From: Allobrachymonas sp.
Lineage (GTDB): Bacteria; Pseudomonadota; Gammaproteobacteria; Burkholderiales; Burkholderiaceae_C
Assembly: GCA_030529505.1 (NCBI GenBank)
Contig: JAUMWT010000023.1
Location: forward strand, 1 to 33,034
Length of the DNA: 33,034 nucleotides
Direction: 5' to 3'
Below the pieces are notes generated by a model. That model did no database searches, was not told the origin of the DNA, and worked only from the letters and a program-made list of their open reading frames with translations. Below, piece by piece: positions 23,405 through 31,913 of this stretch. A program made the position numbers and the translations under genes. Every line of letters starts with the position of its first letter. The first letter of the stretch is position 1.

Positions 23405-25672
23405 ATGCAGCACCAACGCCCTTCTCACCGTCGATCATCCCTCTCTTCTTCGGTTTCTGCTGCGCCTACGCGGCACGCGGCACGCCGCCGTGGCAACAGC
23501 ACCAATCACCGCAGTGCCATCCGCAGGCGGCTGCAATTGATTGTGACATGGCTGGGCCTGTGCCTGGTGCCCACGGCCCACACGCAAACTGGCCCTGCCG
23601 CTGCATCTTCCCTTTCCACGCCCGAGCAGAGCGCACCTGCTGCGCCTATCCAAGCCACGCCCAGCCAGCCCCGCGCTGCAGACGATGTGCTGCTGGAGAT
23701 GGCCCGCGCCTTTCGCAATCGCGACAGTGCAGCGCTGACTGCATGGCTACCGCAAGCCAGCGGCCACCCACTGGAACCTTGGGCCGCTTATTGGGAGCTG
23801 AATGCACGCTTGCCCTCGGCCAGCCCGGCCGAGGTGGACGCCTTTTTGCAGCGCTACGCCGGTTCGTATCAAGAAGACCGCCTGCGCAACGACTGGCTCT
23901 TGCAACTGGGCCAAAGCGCCAGCCAAACCGGCGATTGGCCATCCTTTGCCCAATCGTTCGCGCGCTATTACCCGGCGTTTCGCATGCGCGACGACCACAC
24001 CGTACGCTGCTACGCCATCCTGGCCGCAGAGCCGCTGAACATTTCGCGCGAAGAGGCGCTGCTGATGCTGCGCGAAGCCTGGTTCAGTCGCAAAGGCGGT
24101 GGCAGCGCCTGCCCCCAGGCTGCGGCCAAGTTGTACGCCCAAGGTGCGCTGCACCTTGACACCATCTGGCGCAAAGCCCGCCATGCGGCCGAACGCCGCC
24201 AGACCGATGCCGCCCGCCAGGCCGTGGCGATTGTGGATGGCGCAGCCGCCGCGCAAGTGCCCGCCCTGTTCGCCAAGCCGCAAGCCCACCTGGATAGCGC
24301 CGATCTGGCCAGCCCAAACAGCGCCATCAGCCGCGAACTGGCTGTGCTGGCCGCTGCCCGGCTGGCTGTGCAAGACCCCGCGGCCGCCGCCCAATGGCTG
24401 CAAGGCCCGGCCGCGCAAGCCCTGTCTGCCCCGCAGCGTGATTGGCTCTGGGCGAGCATCGGCCGCCAGGCCGCGCTGAATCTGGACGTGCAAGCTCCCG
24501 CCCACTTCGCCCGCGTGCAAGATTTGCGCCTGCTGGATGACGAGCAACTGGGCTGGATGGCCCGCAGCGCCCTGCGCCTGGGCCAGTGGGCGCAGGTGCG
24601 CCACGCGATTGAGGCCATGTCGCCCTTTGCGCAGCAAGAACCGGTGTGGACGTATTGGCTCGCGCGCAGCCTGCAAAACGGCCAACAGCGCCCCGCCCAA
24701 CGCCCGGCACAGGCGCAAGCCCTGCTGGCGCGCATCGCCAGCCACCACGGCTTTTACGAGATGCTGGCGCTTGAAGAGCTGCACGGCCGCATCGACCCCG
24801 CCCCATCAACCCGCGCCCCCAGCGCGCAAGAGTTGGCCGCTGCCCGCGCCAACCCGAGCATTCAACGCGCCTTTGTTGCGCGCGAACTGGGCCTGAACAG
24901 CGAGGCCACGCGCGAATGGAACTACGCCACCAGCCTGCATTTGCGTGGCGGCATGAACGACCGCGACCTGCTCGCCACAGCCGAGCTGGCCTGCCAGCAA
25001 CAGTGGTGGGATCGCTGCATCAACACCAGCAAGCGCACGCGCCAGGCCTTGCATGTGGCGCAACGCTTTCCCATGCCCTACCGCGATCACATCATGGGCT
25101 GGAGCCAGCAAAACGGGCTGGATCCGGCCTGGGTGCTGGGCCTGATCCGGCAAGAAAGCCGCTTTGCCACGCAGGCGCGCTCGGGTGCTGGCGCATCGGG
25201 GCTGATGCAAGTCATGCCAGGCACGGCGCGCTTGGTGGCGCGCAAATTGGGCATTGCCACGCCCGCACTCAACGGCATCGACGGCAATCTGCAACTGGGC
25301 ACCAGCTATCTGGCGGGCTTGCAGGCAGAGTTCGATTCGGCCCTGCTCAGCAGCGCGGGCTACAACGCCGGCCCCGGCCGCCCGCGCCGCTGGCGCGAAG
25401 GCCCGGTGCTGGAAGGCGCCATCTGGGCCGAGAACGTGCCGTTTGCCGAAACGCGCGATTACGTGAAAAGGGTGTTGGCCAACAGTGTGAATTACGCTCT
25501 GCTGCTCACGCCCGGGCAAACGCAATCGCTGTATGCGCGGCTGGGCACAGTCAGGCCCGCACCTGTTGAAATGGCGCCTGTGCCAAATGCCACTGTGGGC
25601 AACCCAATTGAATCGGGTGAATCCGGCAATGCGGCTGGCCGCCTCAGCGCACCAGCGGGGAGTGAAGAGTAG
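23405..25672 (+). CDS. slt: Soluble lytic murein transglycosylase
   Basis: A 755-residue Slt70-type enzyme (usual ~640; the extra length is at the N-terminus and tail). It cleaves the MurNAc-GlcNAc bond of peptidoglycan non-hydrolytically, making 1,6-anhydro-muropeptides in the periplasm, which AmpD later processes. It begins with a long basic n-region, then a hydrophobic segment (QLIVTWLGLCLVP) ending TAHTQ, probably a signal peptide. The superhelical U/L domains span about residues 95-560. The lysozyme-like SLT domain has catalytic Glu584 in GLIRQESRF, then ASGLMQVMPGTA, LQLGTSYL and YNAGPGRPRRW. ATG 23405 lacks a Shine-Dalgarno and sits close to a CATAAT box, so the true start may differ or the mRNA may be nearly leaderless. 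Confidence 0.93.
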   Translation: MQHQRPSHRRSSLSSSVSAAPTRHAARRRGNSTNHRSAIRRRLQLIVTWLGLCLVPTAHTQTGPAAASSLSTPEQSAPAAPIQATPSQPRAADDVLLEMARAFRNRDSAALTAWLPQASGHPLEPWAAYWELNARLPSASPAEVDAFLQRYAGSYQEDRLRNDWLLQLGQSASQTGDWPSFAQSFARYYPAFRMRDDHTVRCYAILAAEPLNISREEALLMLREAWFSRKGGGSACPQAAAKLYAQGALHLDTIWRKARHAAERRQTDAARQAVAIVDGAAAAQVPALFAKPQAHLDSADLASPNSAISRELAVLAAARLAVQDPAAAAQWLQGPAAQALSAPQRDWLWASIGRQAALNLDVQAPAHFARVQDLRLLDDEQLGWMARSALRLGQWAQVRHAIEAMSPFAQQEPVWTYWLARSLQNGQQRPAQRPAQAQALLARIASHHGFYEMLALEELHGRIDPAPSTRAPSAQELAAARANPSIQRAFVARELGLNSEATREWNYATSLHLRGGMNDRDLLATAELACQQQWWDRCINTSKRTRQALHVAQRFPMPYRDHIMGWSQQNGLDPAWVLGLIRQESRFATQARSGAGASGLMQVMPGTARLVARKLGIATPALNGIDGNLQLGTSYLAGLQAEFDSALLSSAGYNAGPGRPRRWREGPVLEGAIWAENVPFAETRDYVKRVLANSVNYALLLTPGQTQSLYARLGTVRPAPVEMAPVPNATVGNPIESGESGNAAGRLSAPAGSEE

Positions 25673-25999
25673 AACCAAGGCGCTAGCCTATACCAAGAAA
25701 GCGGCGCACTGTAGTCGTGCATCACGCCCAATAAATGCCCTCTTAAAGCCCTCTTGCAGCGCCCGTTGATGGGCGCTTGTGGCTTTTCATCTCCATCCAA
25801 ACACGCAGAGCCACGCAGCAACTGGCTTTGCTTGGCCATCATTCAGCATCCGGTACGCTGGGCAGTTTCAGGCCCAGCCGCATCCTTGAAAAAGCAACAG
25901 GCTCTAGAATGACGAGCTACACATTTTTGGCCTGATTTTTCGTCTGTTCCGCGCCTTCTGTTTCCTTCTTTGAGCGCACTTGATCGCCCGATTTTTCCC
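25673..25999. other. Gap between slt and leuS
   Basis: 327 bp without a gene. It contains a two-tier hairpin (25745-25787) that probably ends slt transcription, a second stem-loop (GCTGGGC 25857-25863 with GCCCAGC 25872-25878), and, just after it, a TAGAAT hexamer near 25904 that could be a leuS -10 box. I see no T-box, which would in any case be unexpected outside Gram-positives. Confidence 0.55.
25745..25787 (+). terminator. Probable intrinsic terminator of slt
   Basis: An inner perfect stem AGCGCCC (25758-25764) / GGGCGCT (25771-25777) with a 6-nt loop is enclosed by an outer stem AAAGCC (25745-25750) / GGCTTT (25781-25786). The U-rich part forms the 3' side of the outer stem, which is less typical, but the structure is strong. 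Confidence 0.55.
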
Positions 26000-28735
26000 A
26001 TGCAAAACAACTACCAGCCCCAAGAGCTTGAACGCGCTGCGCAAGCCGCCTGGCAAGCCGCCGATGCTTACCGCGTGAGCGAAGACGCCAGCAAACCCAA
26101 GTACTACGCCTGCTCCATGCTGCCCTACCCCAGCGGCAAGCTGCACATGGGCCACGTGCGCAACTACACCATCAACGACATGCTCACGCGCAGCTTGCGC
26201 ATGCAGGGCCACAACGTGCTCATGCCCATGGGCTGGGATGCCTTTGGCCTGCCGGCCGAAAACGCCGCGCTCAAGAACAAGGTGCCGCCGGCGAAGTGGA
26301 CATATGACAACATCGCCTACATGAAGGGCCAGATGCAGGCCATGGGCTTGGCGATTGACTGGAGCCGCGAGATCGCCACCTGCGACCCCGATTACTACCG
26401 CTGGAACCAGTGGCTGTTCTTGAAGATGCTGGAAAAAGGCATCGCCTACCGCAAGACGCAAGTCGTCAACTGGGATCCGGTCGATCAAACCGTGCTGGCC
26501 AACGAGCAGGTGATCGACGGACGCGGCTGGCGCACCGGCGCGCTGGTGGAAAAGCGCGAGATCCCCGGCTACTACCTCAAGATCACCGACTACGCGCAAG
26601 AGCTGCTCGACCACGTGCAAATGGGCAACCCCAAGGCCACGCTCACCGGCTGGCCCGACCGCGTGCGCCTGATGCAGGAGAACTGGATCGGCAAGAGCGA
26701 GGGCCTGCGCTTTGCCTTCACGCACGACATTCGGGATGGCAGCGGCGCGTTGATCCAGGACGGCTGCATGCACGTCTTCACCACCCGCGCCGACACCATC
26801 ATGGGCGTAACCTTCTGCGCCGTCGCGCCCGAGCACCCGCTGGCCGCGCACGCCGCGCAAAGCAACCCGGCGCTGGCCGCCTTCATCGAGCAATGCCAGC
26901 AGGGCGGCACGACCGAGGCCGAGCTGGCGCTGAAAGAAAAAGAAGGCATGCCCACGGGCCTCACGGTGACGCATCCGCTCTCCGGCGCGGCCGTGCCGCT
27001 GTGGGTGGGCAATTACGTGCTGATGAGCTATGGCGACGGCGCGGTGATGGGCGTTCCCGCGCACGACGAGCGCGACTTTGCCTTTGCGCAGAAATACGGC
27101 CTGCCCATCCGGCAGGTGATTGCCGCAGAAGGCGAAAGCTTCTCCACCGAGGCCTGGCAGGAGTGGTATGGCGACAAGCAAAAAGCCGTGTGCGTCAACT
27201 CCGGCCCGCTCGACGGCCTGAACCACCAGCAAGCCGTGGACAAAGTAGCCGAACTGCTGGCCGCGAAACAACACAATGGCGTCGGCCTGGGCGAGAAAAA
27301 AACCACCTGGCGCCTGCGCGACTGGGGCATCAGCCGCCAGCGCTACTGGGGCACGCCCATCCCCATCATCCACTGCGAACACTGCGGCCCGCAGCCCGTG
27401 CCCGAGCAAGACCTGCCCGTGCGCCTGCCCGAAGACCTGGTGCCCGATGGCAGCGGCAACCCGCTGGTCAAAAGCGAGGCTTTCCACGCCGGCGTGACTT
27501 GCCCGAAATGCGGCGCAGCAGCCCGGCGCGAGACGGACACGATGGACACCTTCGTCGATTCGTCCTGGTACTTCATGCGCTATTGCGACGCCAGCAACCA
27601 GCAGCAGATGGTGGCCAAAGGCACGCAGCACTGGATGCCGATGGACCAGTACATCGGCGGCATCGAGCACGCTATTCTGCACCTGCTGTACGCGCGCTTC
27701 TGGACGAAAGTGATGCGCGACCTGGGCCTGGTGAAAATCGACGAGCCTTTCACCCGCCTGCTCACGCAAGGCATGGTGCTCAACCACATCTACAGCCGCC
27801 GCACCGCCAAGGGCGCCAAGGAATACTTCTGGCCCAAGGACGTGGAGCATGTGCTCGACGACGCGGGCAAGGTCATCGGCGCCAGGCTGAAAAACGCGGT
27901 GGACAGCGCCGACGGCCTGCTGCCCGCAGGCACGCCCATCGACTACGAAGGCGTGGGCACCATGAGCAAGTCCAAGAACAACGGCGTCGATCCGCAAGAG
28001 CTGATCGCCCAGTACGGCGCCGACACCGCGCGCCTGTACACCATGTTCACCGCCCCGCCCGAGCTGACGCTGGAGTGGAACGACGCCGCCGTGGAGGGCA
28101 GCTACCGCTTCCTGCGCCGCGTGTGGAACTTCGGCTTCAAGCTGCACGGCATGGCGGGCGTGGCCGCCGCCATCGCCGCGCTGCCCGCCAAAGGGGCGGC
28201 GCACAGCGCGCCGCAAGCCGGCTTCGGCAAGGCCGCCAAGGCCCTGCGCCACGAAATCCACAGCGTGCTGAAGCAAGTCGATTTCGACTACCAGCGCATG
28301 CAGTACAACACCGTCGTCTCCGGCGCGATGAAGATGCTCAACGCGCTCGAAGCCTTCAAGGCCGATGGCTCGGCCGGTGACGCCACCGCGCTGGCCGAAG
28401 GCTTTAGCATCCTGCTGCGCGCGCTCTACCCCGCCACCCCGCACATCGCCCATGCGTTGTGGCAGGCGCTGGGCTACGCCGCCGTCATGGGCGACTTGCT
28501 CGACGCCCCCTGGCCCCAGCCCGACGAGGCCGCGTTGCAAAAAGACGAGGTGGAACTGATGCTGCAAGTGGGCGGCAAGCTGCGCGGCAGCTTCACCGTG
28601 CCCGCCAGCGCCGACAAGGCCGCCATCGAGGCCGCCGCGCTGGCCAGCGAAGCCTTCGTCAAATTCGCCGGGGCCGAGGCGCAGCCGAAAAAGCTCATCG
28701 TCGTGCCGGGCCGCCTGGTCAACGTGGTGCTGTAA
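26000..28735 (+). CDS. leuS: Leucyl-tRNA synthetase
   Basis: A 911-residue class I aminoacyl-tRNA synthetase that charges tRNA-Leu, with hydrolytic editing. The HIGH-like motif is HMGH at 49-52 in [15 protein letters not shown]. The CP1 editing insert lies at about 230-430 and a zinc-ribbon-like pair CEHC and CPKC is present. The KMSKS loop reads TMSKSK at 654-659, with Thr where many have Lys. The C-terminal anticodon-binding and tail domains follow. ATG 26000 is chosen; an in-frame TTG at 25970 would add ten residues that do not belong to the family. A very long open frame on the opposite strand (25904-28567) is a codon-bias shadow. The downstream lptE-holA order is the usual one in proteobacteria. 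Confidence 0.98.
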   Translation: MQNNYQPQELERAAQAAWQAADAYRVSEDASKPKYYACSMLPYPSGKLHMGHVRNYTINDMLTRSLRMQGHNVLMPMGWDAFGLPAENAALKNKVPPAKWTYDNIAYMKGQMQAMGLAIDWSREIATCDPDYYRWNQWLFLKMLEKGIAYRKTQVVNWDPVDQTVLANEQVIDGRGWRTGALVEKREIPGYYLKITDYAQELLDHVQMGNPKATLTGWPDRVRLMQENWIGKSEGLRFAFTHDIRDGSGALIQDGCMHVFTTRADTIMGVTFCAVAPEHPLAAHAAQSNPALAAFIEQCQQGGTTEAELALKEKEGMPTGLTVTHPLSGAAVPLWVGNYVLMSYGDGAVMGVPAHDERDFAFAQKYGLPIRQVIAAEGESFSTEAWQEWYGDKQKAVCVNSGPLDGLNHQQAVDKVAELLAAKQHNGVGLGEKKTTWRLRDWGISRQRYWGTPIPIIHCEHCGPQPVPEQDLPVRLPEDLVPDGSGNPLVKSEAFHAGVTCPKCGAAARRETDTMDTFVDSSWYFMRYCDASNQQQMVAKGTQHWMPMDQYIGGIEHAILHLLYARFWTKVMRDLGLVKIDEPFTRLLTQGMVLNHIYSRRTAKGAKEYFWPKDVEHVLDDAGKVIGARLKNAVDSADGLLPAGTPIDYEGVGTMSKSKNNGVDPQELIAQYGADTARLYTMFTAPPELTLEWNDAAVEGSYRFLRRVWNFGFKLHGMAGVAAAIAALPAKGAAHSAPQAGFGKAAKALRHEIHSVLKQVDFDYQRMQYNTVVSGAMKMLNALEAFKADGSAGDATALAEGFSILLRALYPATPHIAHALWQALGYAAVMGDLLDAPWPQPDEAALQKDEVELMLQVGGKLRGSFTVPASADKAAIEAAALASEAFVKFAGAEAQPKKLIVVPGRLVNVVL

Positions 28736-28741
28736 GTTCGG

Positions 28742-28791
28742 GCGTTTGAATGCTTTGAATGGGGCGCTTTGATGCGGCCACGTTCAAACGC
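28742..28791 (+). other. Inverted repeat in the leuS-lptE spacer
   Basis: GCGTTTGAA (28742-28750) and TTCAAACGC (28783-28791) are perfectly complementary across 32 nt that also hold two further copies of a TTTGA core (TTTGAATG, CTTTGATG). With no T-run after it, it is more likely an mRNA stability or processing element between leuS and lptE than a terminator. Confidence 0.4.
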
Positions 28792-28847
28792 TTGCCAAAC
28801 ACGCAGCACATCACAGCAGCACAGTACAACGCACAACAGTCAACACG

Positions 28848-29384
28848 ATGAGCAAACTGGGAACCTCCATGCACCGCTTGAACCGACGCCAATTCATGGG
28901 CCTGAGCCTTGCAGCGGCCGGTGCCGCCAGTGCCACGCTGGCGGGCTGCGGCTTTCGCCTGCGCGGTGCCGACTTGCACTACCCGTTTCGCTCCATCCAC
29001 ATCGCGGGCAACGGCTCGGCCATGACGCATCTGCTCCAGCGCCTGCTGGCCGGGCAAGCGCAGGTGGCCGCCCAAGCGGCTGATGCCGAAGTCATCCTCA
29101 CCGTATTGCTTGATCAGGAAGAGCGCAGCGCCTCGGCCCTGGGCACCAGCGCCAAAGTGCGCGAGGTGGAGTTGCGGCGGCAGTTCGACTTCAGCCTGGT
29201 GGATGCCAAGGGCAACACCTTGATTGAATCGGCCCCGATCGTGCTGCGCCGCTTTGTCAGCTACAGCGAGAACGAGGCCACAGGCAAAGAGGCGGAGTTC
29301 GAGATCCTCTTCAGCGATATGCGCAACGACGCTGCCCAGCAAGTGTTGCGCCGCCTGGCCGCCACACGACCCGCCGCGCAATAA
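28848..29384 (+). CDS. lptE: LPS-assembly lipoprotein LptE
   Basis: A 178-residue outer-membrane lipoprotein that plugs the LptD barrel and helps deliver lipopolysaccharide to the cell surface. The lipobox is TLAGC with Cys34, followed by GFRLRG, the canonical start of mature LptE. The signal peptide carries two Arg before the hydrophobic core (LNRRQFMGLSLAAAG), resembling a Tat motif (RRxFM). The rest follows the family: SIHIAGN, EVILTVLLDQEERSASAL, and a C-terminal helix. Two starts are possible: ATG 28848 or ATG 28869, seven residues later; neither has a good ribosome-binding site. Position between leuS and holA supports the identification. Confidence 0.92.
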   Translation: MSKLGTSMHRLNRRQFMGLSLAAAGAASATLAGCGFRLRGADLHYPFRSIHIAGNGSAMTHLLQRLLAGQAQVAAQAADAEVILTVLLDQEERSASALGTSAKVREVELRRQFDFSLVDAKGNTLIESAPIVLRRFVSYSENEATGKEAEFEILFSDMRNDAAQQVLRRLAATRPAAQ

Positions 29385-29408
29385 GGGCCAAGCTGCCCCG
29401 CTCACCCC

Positions 29409-30503
29409 ATGCAAATCAAGGCCGAGCAGCTCGATCGACACCTGCAACGCGGCTTGCAGCGCCTGTACGTGCTGCATGGCGACGAGCCCCTGCTGATGCA
29501 GGAAGCGGCTGATGCCATTCGCGCCGCCGCCCGCGCCCAGGGCTTTGGCGAACGCAGCAGCCACACCGTAAGCGGCGCGCATTTTGACTGGAGCGCCGTG
29601 CAAGGCGCCAGCCAATCGCTGAGCCTGTTTGCCCAGCGGCAAATCGTCGAAATCCACCTGCCCACAGGCAAGCCCGGCAAGGAAGGCCCCGCCGTCCTCA
29701 CCGCGCTGGCGCAGGGGCTGGAACCCGAAGGCGATCTGCTCGTCCTCGTCACCCTGCCCCGGCCCGATCGCACCCTGAAAAACGCCGCTTGGTACACCAC
29801 GCTGCAACAGCGCGGGGTGGATGTGGCGATTGAAAGCGTGAGCCGCCAGCAACTGCCGCAGTGGATTGCGCAGCGCCTGCGCCAACAGGGTCAACACGTG
29901 GCCGCCGGCGCAGAAGGCGAACAAGCCTTGCGCTTTTTTGCCGACCGGGTGGAAGGCAATCTGCTCGCCGCCCATCAAGAGATTCAGAAGCTCGCCCTGC
30001 TCTACCCTGCGGGCGAATTGCGCGCCGCGCAGATCGAATCGGCCGTGCTCAACGTGGCGCGTTACGACGTGTTCAAGCTCAGCGAGGCCGTGCTGGCAGG
30101 CCAGCTGCCGCGCGTGCAGCGCGTGCTCGACGGCCTGCAGGCCGAGGGCGAAAGCGAAGTGATGGCGCTCTACACCCTGGCCGAAGACATTCGCGCTCTG
30201 CGCCGTGTACGCGAAAGCATGAATGCAGGCAAACCCCTGCCCATGGCCCTGCGCGAGCAGCGCATCTGGGGGCCGAAAGAACGCCTGTTCGAACGCGCCC
30301 TGCCGCAGCTGCAAGCGCCCGTGCTGGCGCAACTGCTGCACGCCGCGCATGTGGTAGATGGCATCGTCAAAGGCATACCCAGCACGGGCTGGCCTGCCAA
30401 CGGCTGGCAAGCCCTGCACCGCCTGGCTGCCGACCTGGCCCACGCCTGCCGCACCGGGCAGCTGGCCATGCCGGCCGCTGCCCCCACAGGGGTTACCCCG
30501 TAA
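29409..30503 (+). CDS. holA: DNA polymerase III subunit delta
   Basis: A 364-residue protein that opens the beta sliding clamp as part of the clamp loader. The N-terminal AAA+-like domain, without a functional Walker A as usual for delta, starts with MQIKAEQLDRHLQRGL and YVLHGDEPLLMQEAAD, the signature of HolA. LFAQRQIVEIHLPTGKPGKEG, LLAAHQEIQKLALLYP and RYDVFKLSEAVLAG continue the alignment to the collar domain. It starts 24 bp after lptE, in the usual leuS-lptE-holA order, so it is most likely in one transcript. Confidence 0.96.
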   Translation: MQIKAEQLDRHLQRGLQRLYVLHGDEPLLMQEAADAIRAAARAQGFGERSSHTVSGAHFDWSAVQGASQSLSLFAQRQIVEIHLPTGKPGKEGPAVLTALAQGLEPEGDLLVLVTLPRPDRTLKNAAWYTTLQQRGVDVAIESVSRQQLPQWIAQRLRQQGQHVAAGAEGEQALRFFADRVEGNLLAAHQEIQKLALLYPAGELRAAQIESAVLNVARYDVFKLSEAVLAGQLPRVQRVLDGLQAEGESEVMALYTLAEDIRALRRVRESMNAGKPLPMALREQRIWGPKERLFERALPQLQAPVLAQLLHAAHVVDGIVKGIPSTGWPANGWQALHRLAADLAHACRTGQLAMPAAAPTGVTP

Positions 30504-30590
30504 AAATTTCTGGCCCCAGCCATCATCCAGAATGAATGCAACACCTGCTTGTGCCAACGTCGGCATCCAGGCGGGCCTTCAACTCTTTTC

Positions 30591-31847
30591 ATGAAAACGC
30601 CTTTCGCCGCCCCCTTGCACACACGCTTGTTCTGGCTCGCCAAATGGCTGCTGCTGTCTGGCTTGATCGCTGTGCTGGCGGGCACGGCATCGGCTGGCTT
30701 CATGGCCGCGCTTGAATGGGCCAGCGCTACACGTAGCGCCAACCATTGGCTGATTTTGCTGCTGCCCGTGGCCGGGCTTGCCAGCGGCTGGCTGTACTGG
30801 CGCTTTGGCCAGGCGGTTGAAGGGGGCAACAATCTGCTGATCGAAGAAGTGCTCCAGCCCCGGCGAGTGATCGCACTGCGCATGGCGCCGATGATTTTTG
30901 TCACCACCGTTCTGTCACATCTGGTGGGCGCATCAGTCGGCCGCGAAGGCACGGCCGTGCAAATGGGTGGCACGCTGGCCGACCAACTCACGCGCTGGTT
31001 CAAGCTGCCTGCTGACGATCGCCGCATCGTGCTGATGGCGGGCATGAGCGCCGGCTTTGCCTCGCTGTTTGGCACGCCGATGGCTGGCGCCGTTTTCGGG
31101 CTGGAGGTGATCGTGCGTGGGCAAATACGCTACCACGCCATCTTGCCCTGCACGGTAGCAGCCTTGTTGGCCCACCAAGTGGCCTTGCTGTGGGGCATTC
31201 ACCATACCCATTACGCGGTGCCTGCCATCCCGGCCATTTCAGCGGCCACACTGGGGGCTGTGCTGCTGGCCGGTGCAGCGTTCGGTTGGGCTGCTCGCCT
31301 GTTTGTAGCGCTGTCACATGGGCTGGGGCACTTCATGAAACAGCGCTTCGTTTGGCCGCCTTTGCGCCCCTTCGTCGGGGGCGCACTCATTGCGGCCATT
31401 CTGTGGTGGCCAGCGGCTGCGCCTTATCGTGGCCTGGGCACACCGGTGATTGCCCAATCCTTGCTGGAAGCCATCCCGTGGTACACCCCGCTGGCCAAGC
31501 TGTTGCTCACCACCGCTTCGCTGGGCATGGGTTTCAAAGGCGGAGAAGTCACGCCCTTGTTTTACATCGGCTCCACCCTGGGCAATGCGCTGGCGCCGCT
31601 GCTGCAACAGCCCTTTGCCTTTTTGGCTGCGCTGGGCTTTGTGGCCGTATTTGCCGCCGCGGCCAACACCCCGCTGGCTGGCACGCTGCTGGCGATGGAG
31701 TTGTTTGGCAGCGTCATCGGCCCTTATGCCCTGCTCGCTTGCGTCATGGCCTATGTTTTTTCTGGTGAGCCAGGCATCTATCGTGCACAGCGCATCGACC
31801 CGAGTCAGGCATATTCACCGCAGGCCAATAACAAGCAACAGGAATAA
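30591..31847 (+). CDS. CLC-family anion channel/antiporter, fluoride (CLC-F)-like
   Basis: A 418-residue inner-membrane protein with the CLC fold of about ten helices. The anion-site motifs differ from chloride-type CLCs: GGNNLLIEE at 78-86 instead of GSGIP, GREGTAVQMGG at 117-127 (gating Glu119) instead of GKEGP, and GFKGGEVTP at 314-322 instead of GxFxP. These are the sequence features I know from the CLC-F clade of fluoride/proton antiporters, which protect bacteria from F-. Specificity is inferred, not shown. ATG 30591 (MKTPFAAP) is chosen over a weak in-frame start at 30549. I looked for a fluoride (crcB) riboswitch in the 87 bp upstream and did not recognise one. It runs convergently into mrdA with a 66-bp spacer. 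Confidence 0.85.
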   Translation: MKTPFAAPLHTRLFWLAKWLLLSGLIAVLAGTASAGFMAALEWASATRSANHWLILLLPVAGLASGWLYWRFGQAVEGGNNLLIEEVLQPRRVIALRMAPMIFVTTVLSHLVGASVGREGTAVQMGGTLADQLTRWFKLPADDRRIVLMAGMSAGFASLFGTPMAGAVFGLEVIVRGQIRYHAILPCTVAALLAHQVALLWGIHHTHYAVPAIPAISAATLGAVLLAGAAFGWAARLFVALSHGLGHFMKQRFVWPPLRPFVGGALIAAILWWPAAAPYRGLGTPVIAQSLLEAIPWYTPLAKLLLTTASLGMGFKGGEVTPLFYIGSTLGNALAPLLQQPFAFLAALGFVAVFAAAANTPLAGTLLAMELFGSVIGPYALLACVMAYVFSGEPGIYRAQRIDPSQAYSPQANNKQQE

Positions 31848-31913
31848 ACGCTTGTGCGACTTGCTCATCCATCTGCTTCATTTGCTTGCGCAGACGCGCC
31901 TCTTTACACGCGA

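Noticed and set aside
25880-25905. ACAGGCTCTA similar to the right end of the MITE-like element
   Set aside because: Only about ten bases match, there is no partner end nearby and no duplication; likely chance, or part of the leuS promoter.
25904-28567. 887-codon open frame on the - strand across leuS
   Set aside because: It is the exact antisense of leuS, whose + frame has clear synthetase motifs. Its His/Ala/Gly/Val-rich composition is what reversed GC-rich codons give.
30504-30590. Possible fluoride riboswitch before the CLC-F-like gene
   Set aside because: The 87-bp spacer lacks the conserved crcB motif elements that I could recognise by eye.
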